Notes: a model not told the origin generated them from the sequence alone. A DNA stretch of 64,000 nucleotides from Nocardia sp. BMG111209 (GCF_000381925.1 NZ_KB907308.1:1426001-1490000), one strand, 5' to 3'. Shown: positions 27,885-35,943, counted from the first letter of the stretch. Numbers and translations: made by a program.

Positions 27885-28895
27885 GTGCGGACGCTCCTGA
27901 TCGTCAACCCGAATGCCACCTCGACCACGCCGGCGACCCGCGATCTACTCGCCCACGCGCTGGAGAGCCGCACCCAGTTGACGGTCGCGCACACGCAACA
28001 CCGCGGCCACGCCGCGGAACTGGCACAGTGGGCGGCCACCCAGGAGATGGATCTCATCGTGGTGCACGGCGGCGACGGCACGGTCAACGAGACGATCAAC
28101 GGTTTCCTGCCACTGCCACAGGTCGACGACGGACAGGCGTGGACGCCGCGGCTGGGCGTGATTCCGGGCGGGTCGGCGAACGTGTTCGCCCGTGGCCTGG
28201 GCATCCAGGCCGATCCGGTGGCCGCCACCAACCAGCTGATCGACCTGCTGTCACTGGACACGCGCGGCGACTCGGACACCTCGGACAGCGGCGACCCGGC
28301 GACCGACACGCGCGACCGCCGCATCGGACTGGCCCTCACGGACGATCGCTGGTGCCTCTTCGCCGCCGGCGTCGGACTCGACGCGGACGTGTGCGCGGCG
28401 ATCGATCGCAGTCGTGCCAAAGGTCACACCGCCACGCCCGCCCGTTATGTGCGAACCACGGTGCGGCAGTTCTTCCGGGCGAAACGCACACCGCCGACTG
28501 TGACGTTGCACATTCCCGATCGCGAACCGGTCACGGATGTGCATTACGCATTCGTGACGAACACCAACCCCTGGACATATCTGGACGGAAGGCCCGTACG
28601 CACCAACCCCGGCACCACGTTCGAAACCGATCTCGGCGTGTTCGCCATGCGCAGCATGTCGGTGGTGTCGACGCTGGTCGTGACTCGGCAACTGCTCTCG
28701 ACCAGCGCGGATCCGAAGTCTCGCAATCTGTTTCGCCTGGACGATGTACCGTCCGTCCGAATCGAGGCAAGTGAGCCGATCGGGCTGCAAATTGACGGTG
28801 ACTTCATCGGGCGTCGCAACGTGGTGGATTTCACTTCCGTGCCGAAGCGGCTCTCCGTGATCGCGCCGCAGCCTCGGGTACCCCGACACAGATGA
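27885..28895 (+). CDS. Diacylglycerol/sphingosine kinase family lipid kinase
   Basis: This 336-residue protein has the DAGK catalytic domain: LLIVNPNATSTTPATRDLL at the N-terminus, the nucleotide-binding VVHGGDGTVNETINGF, and LGVIPGGSANVFARGLG. A C-terminal beta-sandwich ends with IGLQIDGDFIGRR. It corresponds to Rv3218. The family phosphorylates lipid hydroxyls; the lipid here is unknown. The GTG at 27885 is chosen because conservation begins there and a -10 box ends seven bases before it; the long upstream extension is antisense to the neighbouring gene. Confidence 0.9.
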   Translation: MRTLLIVNPNATSTTPATRDLLAHALESRTQLTVAHTQHRGHAAELAQWAATQEMDLIVVHGGDGTVNETINGFLPLPQVDDGQAWTPRLGVIPGGSANVFARGLGIQADPVAATNQLIDLLSLDTRGDSDTSDSGDPATDTRDRRIGLALTDDRWCLFAAGVGLDADVCAAIDRSRAKGHTATPARYVRTTVRQFFRAKRTPPTVTLHIPDREPVTDVHYAFVTNTNPWTYLDGRPVRTNPGTTFETDLGVFAMRSMSVVSTLVVTRQLLSTSADPKSRNLFRLDDVPSVRIEASEPIGLQIDGDFIGRRNVVDFTSVPKRLSVIAPQPRVPRHR

Positions 28896-28951
28896 GAAAC
28901 ATCGTCGTTGCGCTGCAAAAACCATCGGCAGGGGGTACAAAGGACAGCGGT

Positions 28952-28971
28952 AGACCCCCATGTAGGGGTCT
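28952..28971 (+). terminator. Hairpin between DAG kinase and whiB1
   Basis: AGACCCC and GGGGTCT form a 7-base stem with a 6-base loop, 57 bases after the kinase stop. It could be a weak terminator or part of the whiB1 control region. Confidence 0.35.
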
Positions 28972-28976
28972 TACAG

Positions 28977-28992
28977 CGTGAGCTTCCCCACG
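28977..28992 (+). promoter_or_regulatory. CRP (Cmr)-type site 1 upstream of whiB1
   Basis: CGTGAGCTTCCCCACG resembles, as I recall it, the M. tuberculosis whiB1 CRP site (GTGAG-N5-CCACG core). It lies 16 bases upstream of a perfect TTGACA, a place suited to an activator. Confidence 0.5.
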
Positions 28993-29008
28993 GTGCACCG
29001 CAAAGCTA

Positions 29009-29014
29009 TTGACA
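29009..29014 (+). promoter_or_regulatory. whiB1 -35 box
   Basis: A perfect TTGACA lies 118 bases upstream of the whiB1 ATG. No strong -10 hexamer follows at 17 bases (AGCATT); the expected -10 region is covered by the second CRP-type site. Confidence 0.45.
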
Positions 29015-29025
29015 TCTACGGTGTT

Positions 29026-29041
29026 CGTGAAAGCATTCACA
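29026..29041 (+). promoter_or_regulatory. CRP (Cmr)-type site 2 upstream of whiB1
   Basis: CGTGA-AAGCAT-TCACA matches TGTGA-N6-TCACA with one mismatch. It overlaps the expected -10 region downstream of TTGACA, so it could repress or tune whiB1. Confidence 0.55.
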
Positions 29042-29131
29042 AGCAACCGTGCGGAAACATTCGAGTCGCACAAGTGAACGGACCACAAACCGGTGGCGCC
29101 TTGCGGCGCCCAGCAAAGGAGCAGAGGAACA

Positions 29132-29386
29132 ATGGACTGGCGCCACAAGGCCATCTGTCGCGACGAGGACCCTGAACTGTTCTTCCCTGTGGGTAACAGC
29201 GGTCCCGCACTCGCGCAGATTGCCGATGCCAAGCTGGTCTGCGCTCGCTGCCCCGTCACCGCCGAATGCCTCTCCTGGGCCCTGAAGTCCGGGCAGGATG
29301 CCGGCGTGTGGGGCGGAATGAGCGAGGACGAGCGTCGGGCGCTGAAGCGTCGCAACGCGCGCACCCGAACCCGCAGTGCCGTGTAG
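29132..29386 (+). CDS. whiB1: Iron-sulfur transcriptional regulator WhiB1
   Basis: This 84-residue WhiB protein has the four cluster-binding cysteines at 9, 37, 40 and 46 (CRDEDPELFF, then LVCARCPVTAEC) and the GVWGG turn. A basic C-terminal tail (RRALKRRNARTRTRS) follows for DNA binding. In mycobacteria WhiB1 binds a [4Fe-4S] cluster, contacts SigA and responds to nitric oxide; it is essential there. The ATG at 29132 has GAGG upstream. A long leader with two CRP-type sites suggests cAMP-dependent control. It is followed by a strong hairpin. Confidence 0.97.
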   Translation: MDWRHKAICRDEDPELFFPVGNSGPALAQIADAKLVCARCPVTAECLSWALKSGQDAGVWGGMSEDERRALKRRNARTRTRSAV

Positions 29387-29447
29387 CCACGGCACCCACG
29401 CGTTACCGCCACCGCTACAACTGCACGATCCGGCGGAACGTTTTTCG

Positions 29448-29470
29448 GCCCGGCACCTCAGGTGCCGGGC
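29448..29470. terminator. Bidirectional terminator between whiB1 and pdtaS
   Basis: A perfect stem of at least 9 bases (GCCCGGCAC/GTGCCGGGC) is followed on the plus strand by a T-rich run ending in GTTTT and preceded by AAAGT-like sequence on the other strand. It serves the convergent whiB1 and pdtaS genes. Confidence 0.8.
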
Positions 29471-29509
29471 TTCATTGTTTTCGTGGAAATCGTTCCGCTT
29501 TATCCGGTT

Positions 29510-31024
29510 TCACCGACCGGCTCGGCGGCCCAGCGGAACCCGCAGCACCGCATCGGTACCGACATCGGTACCGGGGTGCAGGCCGATCGAACCGCCGAGC
29601 TCGGCGGTGACCAGTGTGCGAACGATCTGCAGCCCCAACCGATCCGAGCCGTCCAGGCTGAATCCCTCGGGCAGGCCGCGGCCGTCGTCACTGATGATGA
29701 CATCGAGCCAGCGCGCCGACCGCTCCGAACGGATTGTGACCGTACCGTTCTCACCCGCGTCGAAGGCGTGCTCGATCGCGTTCTGTACCAATTCGGTCAA
29801 GACCATGACCAGCGGCGTGGCCCGCTCCGCGGAGAACACGCCGAGCGATCCGGCGCGGCGTACCTTGATCCGCGCGGTGTGCACGGTCGCGACGTCGGCC
29901 ATGATCGGCAGCAGCCGATCCACCACCTCGTCGAGATCGACCTCCTCGTCCACCGACATCGACAACATCTCGTGCACCGAGGCGATCGAGGTGACCCGGC
30001 GCACCGATTCGGTCAAGGCGGTCAACGCTTCCGGATTCTCGGTGCGGCGCGCCTGTAGTCGCAGCAGCGCGGCGACGGTCTGCAGATTGTTCTTCACCCG
30101 GTGGTGGATCTCGCGGATGGTGGCGTCCTTGGACAGCAGCGCGCGATCACGGCGTTTCACTTCCGTGACATCGCGCACCAGCACCGCCGCACCGGCCAGT
30201 TCGCCGTGCGGGCGCAGTACCAGGGTACGCAGCAGGACGGTCGCGCCGCGGGCCTCGACCTCCATCCGGCGGCCCGATTTACCGGCCAGCGCGGCCTGGA
30301 TGTCGCTGACCACTTCCTGAGCGTCGAAGGGATCGGTGATCAGCGAGCGGGTCGTCAGCGCCAGATCCTGACCGGCCAGTTCGCTCTGCAATCCCATCCG
30401 GTGATAGGCCGAGACCGCGTTCGGACTGGCGTAGACGACGCTGCCGCCGGTGTCGAGCCGGATGAATCCGTCGCCGGCGCGCGGGCTGGAATGCGAACCG
30501 GTGCGGTCCTCCAGGACGGGGAAGGTGCCGTCGGCGATCATCTGACACAGATCGTCCGCGCAGGACATGTACGCCTGCTCCAGATCGCTGCGGATCTTGG
30601 AGCGCTGGATGTCGGTGTCGCGGCCGAGAACCGCGATCACATCCGTGCCGACCCGGACCGGAATCGCTTCTCGCACCGCATGAACCGGACGCGGGTGGTA
30701 CACGCCGGTCGACTCGGCCTCGGTGTCGACGCGCACGACCACACCGGTGGTCAGCGCCTCGAACACCTGCGGGTGGTCGGCCTGGGAGGCGGTCGAGCCG
30801 ACCAGATCCTCCGAGTGCACGGTGGTGGCGGTGGTCGGCCGGCACTGCGCCACGCAGACCACGTCCGCGCCGTCGGTCACCGGGCCCGCACCCACCCACA
30901 ACTGCAGGTCGGCGAACGACAGGTCCGACAGCAACTGCCAGTCGCCGACCACCCGTTGCAGGTGGTCGACCGCGGCACCCGGCAGATCGGTGTGCTCGGC
31001 CAGCAGGTCACTGAGTGTCGACAT
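29510..31024 (-). CDS. pdtaS: Sensor histidine kinase PdtaS
   Basis: This 504-residue soluble kinase has an N-terminal GAF domain, a central PAS domain (DGFIRLDTGGSVVYASPN) and a HisKA_2/HATPase pair with the phosphoacceptor in REIHHRVKNNLQTVAALLR and the N-box in ELVQNAIEHAF. It corresponds to Rv3220c, which phosphorylates the antiterminator-type response regulator PdtaR; PdtaR is not in the window. In mycobacteria the system responds to nitric oxide and copper. The ATG at 31024 has GGAAGGA upstream. It lies 74 bases downstream of the biotinylated-protein gene on the same strand. Confidence 0.95.
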   Translation of the reverse strand: MSTLSDLLAEHTDLPGAAVDHLQRVVGDWQLLSDLSFADLQLWVGAGPVTDGADVVCVAQCRPTTATTVHSEDLVGSTASQADHPQVFEALTTGVVVRVDTEAESTGVYHPRPVHAVREAIPVRVGTDVIAVLGRDTDIQRSKIRSDLEQAYMSCADDLCQMIADGTFPVLEDRTGSHSSPRAGDGFIRLDTGGSVVYASPNAVSAYHRMGLQSELAGQDLALTTRSLITDPFDAQEVVSDIQAALAGKSGRRMEVEARGATVLLRTLVLRPHGELAGAAVLVRDVTEVKRRDRALLSKDATIREIHHRVKNNLQTVAALLRLQARRTENPEALTALTESVRRVTSIASVHEMLSMSVDEEVDLDEVVDRLLPIMADVATVHTARIKVRRAGSLGVFSAERATPLVMVLTELVQNAIEHAFDAGENGTVTIRSERSARWLDVIISDDGRGLPEGFSLDGSDRLGLQIVRTLVTAELGGSIGLHPGTDVGTDAVLRVPLGRRAGR

Positions 31025-31098
31025 CTACGTTCCTTCCGCCCGGCGGCCCGGGGTGCCGGGGCCGCGCCCCGAGTTCGTCACCCCTGAGCATCCCGGCG

Positions 31099-31314
31099 TC
31101 AGGAGATTACTGCGATCAGATCGCCCTTCTTCAGCACGTCACCGGGCTTGACATTGATCGAGGCCACGGTGCCGGCGATCTCGGCGACGACCGGGATCTC
31201 CATCTTCATCGATTCCAGCAGCACGAGCGTGTCGCCCTCGGCGATCGCGGCGCCCTCGGTGGCGACGATCTGGAACACCGTCGAAACCATCTCCGCGTGC
31301 ACTTCCTCAGCCAT
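31099..31314 (-). CDS. Biotinylated protein TB7.3 (biotin/lipoyl attachment protein)
   Basis: This 71-residue single-domain protein is essentially a biotin carboxyl carrier domain, with the biotinyl-lysine in ESMKMEIPV and the paired GDLIAVIS strand at the C-terminus. It corresponds to Rv3221c (TB7.3). Which carboxylase it serves is unknown; no carboxylase gene is nearby. The ATG at 31314 has GAAGGG six bases upstream. The frame to 31368 is non-conserved. Confidence 0.93.
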   Translation of the reverse strand: MAEEVHAEMVSTVFQIVATEGAAIAEGDTLVLLESMKMEIPVVAEIAGTVASINVKPGDVLKKGDLIAVIS

Positions 31315-31504
31315 GACACCCTTCCCGGTCGAACAGCCACTCTCCGCTGACGGTACAGAGGTAATCACACCAGAAACAACGATGTCGGATCGGCAGTAGG
31401 ATACCGGCCCGTAACCCCCACGGCCGCATGACCCACCTCCCCACCGCGACCGGAGTGGCCCCTCGATCGGGCCCCGGCACGCTGGTTGTAGCGTGTATCG
31501 CTAT

Positions 31505-31527
31505 GAACCCGCTCCAGCGGCGGGTTC
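31505..31527 (+). promoter_or_regulatory. Leader hairpin upstream of bL37
   Basis: GAACCCGC and GCGGGTTC form a perfect 8-base stem with a 7-base loop about 33 bases before the bL37 start. It may lie in the 5' untranslated leader and could be a control element or a structural spacer. Confidence 0.35.
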
Positions 31528-31559
31528 ACCACAGGTTTGCGGTCAGAAGGGAGAGATCT

Positions 31560-31634
31560 ATGGGTAAGCGTGGCCGGAAGAAGCGCAGTCGCCGGAAGAA
31601 CGGCGCCAACCACGGCAAGCGTCCCAACGCCTGA
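31560..31634 (+). CDS. 50S ribosomal protein bL37 (24 aa)
   Basis: This 24-residue, strongly basic peptide starts MGKRGRKKRSRRKNGANH and ends GKRPNA. From memory it closely matches bL37, the short extra large-subunit protein seen in mycobacterial ribosome structures. A GGGAG ribosome-binding site lies six bases upstream of ATG 31560, and a perfect 16-base-stem hairpin follows the stop, so it is a compact transcription unit. It is easily missed by gene callers because of its size. Confidence 0.88.
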   Translation: MGKRGRKKRSRRKNGANHGKRPNA

Positions 31635-31649
31635 GCCGGGTCGGAACGC

Positions 31650-31684
31650 GAACGGCACGTCATCGTTTCGATGACGTGCCGTTC
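31650..31684. terminator. 16-base-stem terminator between bL37 and rshA
   Basis: GAACGGCACGTCATCG and its exact reverse complement flank a TTT loop. It lies 15 bases after the bL37 stop and 13 bases after the convergent rshA stop, so it can end transcription from both sides. Confidence 0.75.
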
Positions 31685-31697
31685 GGCGTTGCGGGCC

Positions 31698-32060
31698 TCA
31701 GGACTCGCTGCGGGTCTCGATGATCGTGACCCGGCGGTACTCCAGCTTCAGGCGTTGCCGCAGGGATTCGGGGGCGCGCTCGCCGCCGCACTTGCGGCTG
31801 AGCAGCCGCTTCAGCTTCTCCTCCAGGCCGTACGCCTCGATACACGGCGAGCAGTTCTCGATGTGATGCTGCAACCGGGCCCGGGTCGATTCGTCGCATT
31901 CGCCGTCGAGCATCATCCAGACGTCGGCGAGCACGGCCGAACAGTCCAGTTGCAGATCCAGCTCGTTGCCCTCCGGGGCGGCGCCGGTGTCGGCGGGCTG
32001 CTGCGACTCGCCCGCATCGCCGCGCTCCGGCGCGCCGGTCGCGTACTCGTGCTCGGTCAC
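31698..32060 (-). CDS. rshA: Anti-sigma factor RshA (zinc-associated, redox-sensing)
   Basis: This 120-residue anti-sigma factor has the ZAS motif HxxxCxxC as HIENCSPC plus the upstream conserved Cys in [17 protein letters not shown]. Under reducing conditions it binds SigH; disulfide stress releases the sigma factor. A 35-residue acidic N-terminal tail precedes the fold. The GTG start at 32060 overlaps the sigH stop as GTGA, so the pair is translationally coupled, as in mycobacteria and in the RsrA system of Streptomyces. Confidence 0.95.
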   Translation of the reverse strand: MTEHEYATGAPERGDAGESQQPADTGAAPEGNELDLQLDCSAVLADVWMMLDGECDESTRARLQHHIENCSPCIEAYGLEEKLKRLLSRKCGGERAPESLRQRLKLEYRRVTIIETRSES

Positions 32061-32896
32061 TGGGTTACCTCCTGACGCGCGCCGTTGCCCGTGCGGTTCC
32101 GGTCGAACCCCCGCTCGTGTGCCACGTCGGCCAGCAGCCCCTTCAACTGCTTGCGGCCGCGGTGCAGCCGGGACATCACGGTACCGATCGGAGTACCCAT
32201 GATGTCGGCGATTTCCTTGTACGGGAACCCCTCCACGTCGGCGTAGTAGACCGCCATGCGGAATTCCTCGGGCAACGATTGCAGCGCGGCCTTGATGTCG
32301 TCGTCCGGCAGCGCCTCCAGCGCCTCCATCTCCGCCGAACGCAGACCCGTCGAGGTGTGCTCGGCCGTGGAGGCCAGCTGCCAGTCGGTGATCTCGTCGG
32401 TCGGGTACTGGGCGGGCTGCCGCTGCTTCTTCCGATAGGAGTTGATGTAGGTGTTGGTCAGGATCCGGTAGAGCCAGGCCCGCAGGTTGGTGCCCTCCCG
32501 GAACGACCGGAAGCCCTGGAACGCCTTGGCGTAGGTCTCCTGCACCAGATCCTCGGCGTCGGCCGGGTTGCGGGTCATCCGCAGGGCGGCGCCGTACAGC
32601 TGATCCAGCAGCGGGAGCGCGTCGCGCTCGAATCGCTGCCCCAGATCCAGATCGTCGGCGGGCGCCACGGCCGCGTCGCCGTCCGCGAGGCCGGCCGGAT
32701 CACCGAGGTCTCCCTCGTCGCCGTACCGGCGGTCGGCCGCTGGTTCCTCGTCGCTCGTCACGCCCATCCCTTCGGTCGCCGTAGCTACCGAATCTACCGT
32801 GAGCATGTGAAGTGACGGGAACCCGGTGACCACCGTCCCCGGGCCGGGCCTCGGCCGTCCGGCTCGGGCCGGACGATCCTGGACGAGAACGGTCAC
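32057..32896 (-). CDS. sigH: ECF sigma factor SigH (SigR type), two possible starts
   Basis: This group IV sigma factor for thiol-oxidative stress has sigma-2 ([20 protein letters not shown] and [20 protein letters not shown]) and sigma-4 ([20 protein letters not shown] and [20 protein letters not shown]). The core is nearly identical to mycobacterial SigH. Two starts look usable: GTG 32896, with AAGGAG seven bases upstream and directly below a SigH-type promoter, gives 279 residues; GTG 32761, with GAAGGG six bases upstream, gives 234 residues, nearer the mycobacterial length. This resembles the two SigR forms of Streptomyces coelicolor. The coordinates given use the longer form. Confidence 0.92.
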   Translation of the reverse strand: MTVLVQDRPARAGRPRPGPGTVVTGFPSLHMLTVDSVATATEGMGVTSDEEPAADRRYGDEGDLGDPAGLADGDAAVAPADDLDLGQRFERDALPLLDQLYGAALRMTRNPADAEDLVQETYAKAFQGFRSFREGTNLRAWLYRILTNTYINSYRKKQRQPAQYPTDEITDWQLASTAEHTSTGLRSAEMEALEALPDDDIKAALQSLPEEFRMAVYYADVEGFPYKEIADIMGTPIGTVMSRLHRGRKQLKGLLADVAHERGFDRNRTGNGARQEVTQ

Positions 32897-32941
32897 CGGC
32901 TATCTCCTTCGGTGCTACTGGGTGGGAGGCGTACCGCGTGC

Positions 32942-32968
32942 AACAGGGCGGGCGGCCGGTGTGTTCCC
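32942..32968 (-). promoter_or_regulatory. SigH-type autoregulatory promoter
   Basis: On the minus strand GGGAAC (32963-32968) is followed by 18 bases and GTT (32942-32944). This fits the SigR/SigH consensus GGAA(T/C)-N18-GTT. A start near 32935 would give a short leader for the longer SigH form at 32896. Confidence 0.6.
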
Positions 32969-33039
32969 GGGATGCCGCGGGGTATCCGAACGCGCGGGCC
33001 GCGGCCGTAATCGGTTGGCCCGCCGACTGCCCGGCCCTC

Positions 33040-33045
33040 TAGGGT
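33040..33045 (+). promoter_or_regulatory. -10 box of leaderless ybaK transcript
   Basis: TAGGGT followed by seven bases and ATG 33053, with no ribosome-binding site. Confidence 0.5.
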
Positions 33046-33052
33046 GTCCGGC

Positions 33053-33562
33053 ATGGCAGGTGCTCCGACCCCGGCGATCCGCGCGCTGACCCAGGCGGGG
33101 GTGGCGCATCGCGTCCATTCCTACGCACACGATCCGCGCAGCGACTCGTTCGGGGCCGAGGCGGTGGCCGCGCTCGCCGAACAGTTGCGGCTGGCGGCGG
33201 GGCAGATCTTCAAGACGCTGGTGATCGAGCTGTCCGGCGGTACGAGACGGGCCGGGCAGCTGGCCGTGGCGGTGGTGCCGGTGCCGTGTTCGCTGTCGCT
33301 GAAGGCGGCCGCGGCGGCCCTCGGCGCGGCGAAGGCCGCGATGGCGGACCGGGCGGCGGCCGAGCGCAGCACCGGATACGTCCTCGGCGGCATCTCCCCG
33401 CTGGGACAGAAACGCGCGCTGCCGACGGTCGTGGATGTCTCGGCGCTGCAATGGGATCGGGTGCTGTGCAGCGCCGGCCGGCGCGGGCTGGAGATCGAGC
33501 TCGCACCCGCGGATCTGGTCCGGCTGGCCGCCGCGGTGACCGCGCCGGTCGCCACCGACTGA
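33053..33562 (+). CDS. ybaK: Cys-tRNA(Pro)/Cys-tRNA(Cys) deacylase YbaK
   Basis: This 169-residue protein of the YbaK/EbsC family clears mischarged Cys-tRNA(Pro). Family hallmarks are AAGQIFKTLVIELSGG with the conserved Lys, VVPVPCSLSLKAAAAALGAAKA, and GYVLGGISPLGQKRALPTVVD. It is in the cytoplasm. The ATG at 33053 is supported by the TAGGGT box; an ATG-less extension to 33044 has no merit. It is divergent from sigH. Confidence 0.92.
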   Translation: MAGAPTPAIRALTQAGVAHRVHSYAHDPRSDSFGAEAVAALAEQLRLAAGQIFKTLVIELSGGTRRAGQLAVAVVPVPCSLSLKAAAAALGAAKAAMADRAAAERSTGYVLGGISPLGQKRALPTVVDVSALQWDRVLCSAGRRGLEIELAPADLVRLAAAVTAPVATD

Positions 33563-33608
33563 GCCCGGACGGCCCCGACCAGGCCGGATGTGTCGGGAAT
33601 AACAGCGC

Positions 33609-33676
33609 GCACATATGTGCTCAATACAACTAGTTGGTGTACACAATTGATTGACCGACGCTAACAAGTTGATCAA
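33609..33676. promoter_or_regulatory. Cluster of short palindromes upstream of marR
   Basis: Four perfect palindromes occur within 68 bases: GCACATATGTGC (33609-33620), CAACTAGTTG (33627-33636), GTGTACAC (33637-33644) and TTGATCAA (33669-33676). This AT-rich stretch stands out from its surroundings and is the likely promoter/operator of the marR-exporter operon. Confidence 0.5.
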
Positions 33677-33697
33677 TGCAAGGAGGTGACGGTCCCC

Positions 33698-34213
33698 ATG
33701 GACGGCAGCGACGCGATCGACGTCATCGCCCAGCAGCTCATCCGGCTGGGCCGCATCCGCGACCACACCAGCTCACAGATCGCCGCGGCCTCGCACGGTG
33801 AGATCGAGACCTCGGCCTACGGCATCCTGTTCCGGCTGCTGCACGAGGGTCCGATGCGCTCCGGCGCACTGGCCGACGCACTGCACTCGGATGCCTCCAC
33901 GATCAGCCGCCAGGTCGCCGGCCTGGTCAAGAAGGGCCTGATCGAACGGCGGGCCGATCCCGCCGACGGCCGGGTCAGCGTCCTGGCCGTGACCGCCGCC
34001 GGTCGGGAGAAGGCCGGCCGGATCCGCGCCCTGCGCAACGAGGCGATCGACCGGATCCTCGGCACCTGGACCGGGGACGACCGCGAACAGCTCGCCCGCC
34101 TGCTGCGTCGTTTCGTCGACGACTTCGAGGCCGCCCGGACCGACCTGCTCGCTCTCAAATTCGCTCCGCAGAATCCCGACTCGAAAACGACCGCACCGGA
34201 GAAGGTTTCGTGA
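33698..34213 (+). CDS. MarR family regulator
   Basis: This 171-residue winged-helix regulator has DNA-binding segments GALADALHSDASTISRQVAGL and the wing RRADPADGRVSVLAVT. MarR proteins usually repress an adjacent exporter and are released by phenolic or drug ligands. The ATG at 33698 has AAGGAGG 11 bases upstream; GTG 33686 is an alternative start lying on the ribosome-binding site. The stop overlaps the exporter start as GTGA. Confidence 0.92.
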   Translation: MDGSDAIDVIAQQLIRLGRIRDHTSSQIAAASHGEIETSAYGILFRLLHEGPMRSGALADALHSDASTISRQVAGLVKKGLIERRADPADGRVSVLAVTAAGREKAGRIRALRNEAIDRILGTWTGDDREQLARLLRRFVDDFEAARTDLLALKFAPQNPDSKTTAPEKVS

Positions 34214-35898
34214 CTACGGCAACCACCGTCAACGAACCCGGCGTCAACAGCGCCGGTTTCACCCACAGACAGGTGCTCATGATCATGAGCGGCCTGATCC
34301 TCGGCATGCTGCTGGCCGCCCTCGACCAGACCATCGTGTCCACCTCGATCCGCACCATCGCCGACGACCTGCACGGGTATTCGGCGCAGGCGTGGGTCAC
34401 CACCGCCTACCTCATCACCTCGACGCTGAGCACCCCGCTGTACGGCAAGTTGTCGGACATGTTCGGGCGCAAACCGTTCTTCCTCGCGGCGATCACGATC
34501 TTCGTGGCCGGATCGGTGTTGTGCACGGTCTCCACCTCGATGTACGAGCTGGCCGCGTTCCGCGCGTTCCAGGGCCTCGGCGCCGGTGGCCTGTTCTCGT
34601 TGGCGCTGACCATCATGGGCGATATCGTGAGCGCGCGGGAACGCGCCCGCTACCAGGGCTACTTCCTCGCCGTGTTCGGTACCTCGAGCGTCATCGGGCC
34701 GGTGCTCGGCGGCCTGTTCTCCGGACAGGCCGAGATCCTCGGGATCTCCGGCTGGCGCTGGGTGTTCCTGGTCAACGTGCCGCTGGGCCTGATCGCGTTC
34801 GCCGTGGTCACCCGGGTGCTGCACCTGCCGAAGCGGTCGAAGCCGGGCGTGCGCATCGACTGGTGGGGCACGCTGATCCTGATCGTCGGCATCGTCCCGC
34901 TGCTCGTCGTGGCCGAACAGGGCCGCGAATGGGGTTGGGGCAGTGCGAGTTCCATCGCCTGCTACGTGATCGGCGTGATCGGTGTGGCGGCCTTCGTGTG
35001 GGTGGAGTCGCGGCTCGGTGACGCCGCGCTGATCCCGCTGCGGATGTTCCAGAACAAGACCTTCGCGCTCGGCGTGGTCATCTCCTTCGTCGTCGGCGCG
35101 GGCATGTTCGGCGGCATCAGCCTGCTGCCGCAGTACCTGCAGGTGGTGCGCGGGGCCAGCCCGACCATGGCGGGCCTGGAGATGCTGCCGATGGTGCTCG
35201 GCATGATGTCGGCCTCGATCGTCGCCGGTCAGACCATCGCCCGGACCGGCCGGTACATGATCTTCCCGCGTATCGGCGCGGTGCTGATCACCGTCGGCCT
35301 GTTCCTCATGCACTACATCGACGCCGACAGCCACCTGTGGCTGGTGATGATCTTCATGGCGATCACCGGCTTCGGCCTCGGCAACCTGATGCAGCCGCTG
35401 GTGATGGCGCTGCAGAACGCGCTGCCGCCGAAGGATATGGGTGTGTCGACCGCCTCGGCCACCTTCTTCCGGCAGATCGGCGGCACCCTGGGCGTCGCGG
35501 TGTTCCTGTCCATCCTGTTCGCCCAGCTGTCGCCGAACATCGGTGACGAGCTGCGCGCCTCGGCGGCCCAGCCCGCCTATCAGCAGGCCATCGCCGCGGG
35601 GCTGCACTCGGACAATCCGGCGGATGCCGCGCTGTCGAAGGGCCTGGCCTCGCACGACACCTCGGCCGCGGCCGGCGTGCTCAGCGACAGTTCGGTGATC
35701 CAGCAACTGAATCCGACGCTGGCCCGGCCGTTCAAGGTGGGCTTCGCGGAATCGCTGTCGCCGGTGTTCCTGTCGGTGTCGGGGATGGGGCTGATCGCCC
35801 TGGTCCTGGTGCTGTTCTGGAAGGAGGTCCCGCTGCGGACCTCGGGCGGGATCCAGGCCAGCGCGGAGACGAAGCCCGAGCCGGTCGCCACGGCCTGA
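34210..35898 (+). CDS. MDR exporter, MFS DHA2 (14-TMS) family
   Basis: This 562-residue integral membrane protein has 14 hydrophobic segments of the DHA2 drug:H+ antiporter family. Motif C/D1-type sequences are visible: LAALDQTIVSTSIRTIADDL in helix 1, the loop GKLSDMFGRKP and GPVLGGLFSG. It is translationally coupled to MarR (GTGA), which probably represses it in the absence of substrate. The extended loop before the last helix (about residues 440-510) is typical. The drug range is unknown. Confidence 0.93.
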   Translation: MTTATTVNEPGVNSAGFTHRQVLMIMSGLILGMLLAALDQTIVSTSIRTIADDLHGYSAQAWVTTAYLITSTLSTPLYGKLSDMFGRKPFFLAAITIFVAGSVLCTVSTSMYELAAFRAFQGLGAGGLFSLALTIMGDIVSARERARYQGYFLAVFGTSSVIGPVLGGLFSGQAEILGISGWRWVFLVNVPLGLIAFAVVTRVLHLPKRSKPGVRIDWWGTLILIVGIVPLLVVAEQGREWGWGSASSIACYVIGVIGVAAFVWVESRLGDAALIPLRMFQNKTFALGVVISFVVGAGMFGGISLLPQYLQVVRGASPTMAGLEMLPMVLGMMSASIVAGQTIARTGRYMIFPRIGAVLITVGLFLMHYIDADSHLWLVMIFMAITGFGLGNLMQPLVMALQNALPPKDMGVSTASATFFRQIGGTLGVAVFLSILFAQLSPNIGDELRASAAQPAYQQAIAAGLHSDNPADAALSKGLASHDTSAAAGVLSDSSVIQQLNPTLARPFKVGFAESLSPVFLSVSGMGLIALVLVLFWKEVPLRTSGGIQASAETKPEPVATA

Positions 35899-35912
35899 GC
35901 CCTCGTACCGCC

Positions 35913-35943
35913 GCGCCCCGCCGTTCCCGCAACGGCGGGGCGC
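35913..35943 (+). terminator. Hairpin terminator after the MDR exporter
   Basis: A perfect 13-base stem (GCGCCCCGCCGTT and its reverse complement) with a 5-base loop starts 14 bases after the exporter stop. No T tract follows. Confidence 0.65.

Noticed and set aside
33686..33697. GTG 33686 as the marR start
   Set aside because: It would overlap the AAGGAGG sequence itself; ATG 33698 has a usable spacing.
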